Source of the DNA: an uncultured bacterium
GTDB lineage: Bacteria > Verrucomicrobiota > Kiritimatiellia > UBA8416 > CALETX01
Assembly (NCBI GenBank): GCA_937920455.1
Contig: CALETX010000054.1
Location: 1-5,215 of the forward strand
Reading direction: 5' to 3'
DNA length: 5,215 bases
A model generated the notes under the pieces. It saw only the letters and a list, made by a program, of their open reading frames with translations, made no database searches and was not told where the DNA came from. Made by a program: the position numbers and the translations under genes. The first letter of the stretch is position 1. Each line of letters opens with the position of its first letter. Below, piece by piece: positions 1 through 5,215 of this stretch.

Positions 1-2360
<2,360 letters not shown>

Positions 2361-2363
<3 letters not shown>

Positions 2364-4838
2364 ACAGACACCCCCATTTCTCAACAAGCTTCGGAAGAAC
2401 GCGTTGCCTCAATTGACATCGAGGAGGAACTGAGAAGTTCGTACCTCGACTATTCCATGAGCGTCATTGTAGGACGCGCCCTTCCGGACGCGCGTGACGG
2501 CTTGAAACCGGTCCACAGGCGCGTCCTTTTTGCCATGCGGGAACTTGGAAACACGTCCGACCATCCCTATAAAAAATCGGCCAGAGTGGTTGGCGACGTC
2601 ATCGGAAAATATCACCCCCACGGCGATGCAGCCGTCTATGACACTATCGTTCGCATGGCACAGGACTTCTCCATGCGCTATCCGCTTGTGGACGGCCAGG
2701 GCAACTTCGGCTCCATAGATGGAGATCCGCCAGCAGCCATGCGTTACACCGAAGTCCGCATGAACAAGCTCGCCGAGGAAATGATCGCAGATATTGACAA
2801 GGAAACGGTTGACTTCGGACCGAACTACGACGGATCACTAATGCAGCCGCTTGTGCTCCCAGCCAAGCTTCCCAATCTCCTGCTCAACGGATCCACGGGA
2901 ATAGCAGTCGGCATGGCCACCAACATCCCCCCCCATAACCTTTGCGAGACTGCGGACGCAATCGTTCATCTCATAGACAACCCAGACGCGCAGATCTCCG
3001 ATCTCTTGAAGTTTATCAAAGGCCCGGATTTCCCCACAGGCGGCGTCATCTGCGGGGTGGGCCCGATCGAAGCGCTCTACAAGACCGGCAGAGGACAGAT
3101 AAAAGTCCGTGGACGCGCGACTATCGAAGAATCAGAGGATGGCAGATCAAGGATAATCATCACTGAAATTCCCTTTACGGTGAACAAGACAACCCTGGTT
3201 GAGACCATTGCCGGCCTCATTCAGGACAAAACTCTGGAAGGCATATCGGATCTCAGAGATGAGTCGAACCGCGACGGAATACGCGTTGTTTTGGATCTGA
3301 AAAAGAACGTGGTGCCAAAGGTCATCCTGAACAACATTTACGAGCATACCCAGATGGAGATAACCTTCGGCGGAATACTCCTCGCCCTGGACGGTGGCAA
3401 GCCCAGGCTGATGACATTGAAGGATCTGCTGCAATGCTTCATCCGCCACAGATTCGAAGTGGTCACGCGCCGCACTCAATTCGACCTAACGAAGGCGGAG
3501 GCACGCGCCCACATTCTCGAAGGCTTGAAGGTGGCGCTGGATAATCTCGACGCCGTGGTAAAGATCATCAGATCATCGGAGGGCAGAGATGAAGCCCGCT
3601 CGCAACTGATGGCGCGTTTCCGCCTTTCAGAGATTCAGGCAAACGCCATTCTGGATATGCGCCTGTATCAGCTCACGGGGCTTGAAAGAGCCAAGATTGA
3701 CGCAGAGTATCTGGAAGTGATCAAACTTATTTCCTACCTAAAGGACCTCTTGGCAAATCCGGGAAAAATCTATGGCGTTATTAAACAGGAAACCCTTGAT
3801 CTCAAGGAACGCTATGGAGACAGACGCCGCACCGATATCGCTCCCCAACAAGGCGAAATTGCCGTGGAAGACCTCATTGCAGACCGCGGATGCGTCATCA
3901 CCGTCAGCCATGCCGGCTACATCAAGCGTGTGCCCATAGACACCTATAAGGCGCAGAGACGCGGCGGAAAAGGCGTGACCGGCATGACGATGAAGGAGGA
4001 CGACTACGTCGAGCATCTCTTTGTCGCGAGCACCCATGATCACCTTCTGTTCTTCACTGCCGGAGGCCGGGTTTATAGCGAAAAGGTTTATGAAATACCC
4101 GAGGCCGGCCGAGCCGCAAAGGGCAAGGCCATTGTGAATCTGCTCAACATCCAAAGCTCTGAAACTCTCGCAGCCATGATCAGGGTGAGGGAATTCTCTG
4201 AAAACCAATTCCTTCTGATGGCTACCCAAAAAGGCATAGTCAAGAAAACTGCCCTTTCAGAGTTCGCCAACATCCGCCGCGACGGCATTATCGCAATTAA
4301 CATTGATGAGGGCGATAGGCTCATGCATGTCAAGATGACCCAGGGCAAGCAGGAAGTCATACTTGTCACGAGGAATGGCATGAGCATCCGCTTCCCCGAA
4401 ACCCAGATACGATCTCAGGGCCGGGCAACTCGCGGCGTCATAGGCATCAGACTGGATGCCGGCGACGCAGTTGAGTCTCTGGAAATCGTGGATCCACAGG
4501 CGACCCTTCTCGTGTGCACGGAAAACGGTTTCGGAAAACGCACTTCTTTCGACGAATACAGGACTCAGAACCGCGGCGGTTCCGGCGTGATAGCAATCCG
4601 AACATCCGAAAGAAACGGCCTCGTCGTCGGCGCGCATGCAGTCAGAGATTCTGACTTCATGATGCTCGTCACCAGCAAGGGCATGATGATCATGGTGCCG
4701 GTCAAGGACATAAGAGTCATCGGCAGAGCCACTCAGGGTGTGCGAATAATCAACCTGGAAGAAAACGACAAGGTTGTCTCAGCTACCGGCGTCGAGCCGG
4801 AAGACACGGAATTCGTCGAGCCTCCAGCTTCCTCCTGA
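2361..4838 (+). CDS. gyrA: DNA gyrase subunit A
   Basis: DNA breakage-rejoining subunit of gyrase; two GyrA pair with two GyrB. Length is 825 residues (E. coli 875). The ATG at 2361 is the first possible start, since the gyrB stop lies two codons upstream in the same frame, and the next Met falls inside the conserved [16 protein letters not shown] block. Residues about 30-175 form the winged-helix cleavage domain: quinolone-binding stretch [21 protein letters not shown] ending at Asp94, and catalytic Tyr129 in AMRYTE (tac 2745-2747; E. coli Tyr122) after Arg128. A tower domain follows, then a long helical coiled coil from about 365 with the LTGL gate region at 438. The C-terminal pinwheel begins with a perfect GyrA box QRRGGKG (532-538), which separates true GyrA from ParC. 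Five weaker blade copies follow: GRAAKGK (583), RRDG (639), QGRATRG (686), QNRGGSG (736) and GRATQG (788). The acidic tail after blade six is short. It is co-directional with gyrB, 3 bp away, and presumably co-transcribed. Confidence 0.98.
4783..4838. other. 56-bp tail-to-tail overlap of gyrA and the decarboxylase gene
   Basis: The gyrA stop TGA (4836-4838) lies inside the minus-strand gene, and the minus-strand stop TAG (complement of 4783-4785) lies inside gyrA. The shared 56 bp encode the last 17 full residues plus stop of each product: the acidic VEP-rich tail of GyrA on one strand and an arginine-rich tail on the other. No GC-rich hairpin followed by a T-run was seen in either direction, so how transcription ends between these convergent genes is unknown. 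Confidence 0.85.
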
Positions 4839-5215
4839 AGAACTCAATCGTGGCGCAAAGCCCCTGCTCCACCTCTACGCGCGGCTCCCAGCCGAGAAGT
4901 CGACGGGCCAGTGATATGTCAGGCTGCCGAACCTTGGGGTCGTCAACAGGAAGAGGCCGCCTGGTTATCTTTGACTTGCTATTCGTAAGCCGGATTATCA
5001 TTTTGGCCATGTCAAGAACCGTCATCTCCCTGGGGTTGCCGATGTTAACTGGGCCTGACTCCCTGCTTACTGCAAGCCGCCAGATTCCCTCAATAAGATC
5101 ATCCACATAGCAGAAACTCCTGGTCTGGTGACCGTCGCCGAACACGGTCAGCGCCTTGTTGCGCAACGCCTGGTTAATAAAGGCAGGAATGACTCTGCCA
5201 TCATTCTCCCGCATC
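4783..5215 (-). CDS. UDP-glucuronate decarboxylase (UXS-like NAD-dependent epimerase/dehydratase), C-terminal part
   Basis: Probable UDP-glucuronate decarboxylase, an extended short-chain dehydrogenase/reductase that uses bound NAD+ to turn UDP-glucuronate into UDP-xylose and CO2 in the cytoplasm. Only the C-terminal 143 residues are visible. The ATG at 5214-5212 is not the start: it is the Met of the family motif [11 protein letters not shown], and about 170 residues with the Rossmann NAD site and the catalytic Tyr/Lys lie beyond the right edge. Motifs seen: [12 protein letters not shown], the nucleotide-sugar loop [16 protein letters not shown] (about 5095-5142), GPVNIGNP (5032-5055), [10 protein letters not shown] (4915-4944) and LLGWEP (4882-4899). 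This ordered set matches UXS enzymes, human UXS1 included, better than dTDP-glucose 4,6-dehydratase or GalE. UXS proteins usually end near the equivalent of FFRRKLE; here about 12 more residues follow, rich in arginine, before TAG at 4785-4783. That tail is antisense to gyrA. UDP-xylose or a product of it would feed surface polysaccharide synthesis. A related epimerase/dehydratase is the main alternative. Confidence 0.87.
   Translation of the reverse strand, partial: MRENDGRVIPAFINQALRNKALTVFGDGHQTRSFCYVDDLIEGIWRLAVSRESGPVNIGNPREMTVLDMAKMIIRLTNSKSKITRRPLPVDDPKVRQPDISLARRLLGWEPRVEVEQGLCATIEFFRRKLEARRIPCLPARRR

Noticed and set aside
4103..4110. Palindrome GGCCGGCC in gyrA as a possible regulatory site
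   Set aside because: It falls within ordinary EAGRAAKG codons of a pinwheel blade and has no partner sites.
3738..4229. 163-codon minus-strand reading frame antisense to gyrA
   Set aside because: No family motif or plausible start signal; it mirrors conserved GyrA codons.
4791..4822. Direct repeat GTCGAGCC at 4791-4798 and 4815-4822
   Set aside because: It comes from two VEP tripeptides in the GyrA tail read in the same frame; eight bases is too short to support a site.
4882..4894. CGGCT-CCC-AGCCG hairpin downstream of gyrA as a terminator
   Set aside because: Only a 5-bp stem with a 3-base loop and no following T-run; it encodes the conserved GWEP segment on the minus strand, which explains the bases.
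4850..5110. 86-codon plus-strand reading frame after gyrA
   Set aside because: It lies wholly antisense to the conserved decarboxylase motifs and has no recognisable domain.
5212..5214. Minus-strand ATG at 5214 as the start of the decarboxylase gene
   Set aside because: It is the Met of the family motif [11 protein letters not shown] in the middle of the enzyme; the Rossmann NAD site and catalytic residues must lie beyond the window.

Overview
This window is almost wholly coding and carries three genes. A gyrB gene missing its 5' end and a complete gyrA lie head to tail on the + strand. The 3' part of a sugar-nucleotide gene, best read as UDP-glucuronate decarboxylase, lies on the - strand and converges on gyrA. 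No RNA gene, mobile element, CRISPR array, repeat array or convincing terminator was found, and no stretch near 300 bases lacks a gene.

Organism: a bacterium of moderate GC (a little above 50% by eye). GyrB carries the long insertion in its C-terminal half that is known from E. coli and other Gram-negative lineages and is absent from Bacillus-type GyrB. The N-terminal signature [12 protein letters not shown] is one residue shorter than the E. coli form. Adjacent gyrB-gyrA genes and these features would fit a member of the Planctomycetes-Verrucomicrobia-Lentisphaerae group or another environmental Gram-negative phylum. This placement comes from remembered family patterns, not a search, and is weak.

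Layout: bases 1-2357 encode GyrB from about residue 26 (E. coli numbering) to its natural C-terminus. Three bases later gyrA starts (2361-4838, 825 residues), in the same reading frame as gyrB, so the pair is almost certainly one transcription unit with coupled translation. The - strand gene enters from the right edge and ends at 4783, so its last codons lie antisense to the last codons of gyrA (56 bp overlap).

How the genes work together: GyrB (ATPase and Toprim metal site) and GyrA (DNA cleavage tyrosine and DNA-wrapping C-terminal pinwheel) form the A2B2 gyrase that introduces negative supercoils. The decarboxylase makes UDP-xylose for envelope or exopolysaccharide sugars. It has no evident functional tie to gyrase and is probably a chance neighbour.

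This looks like an ordinary housekeeping region. I found no sign of a new biological system. The points worth checking are the in-frame gyrB-gyrA junction, the convergent overlap with an arginine-rich tail on the decarboxylase, the alanine at the main quinolone-resistance position of GyrA, and the divergent GyrB insertion.
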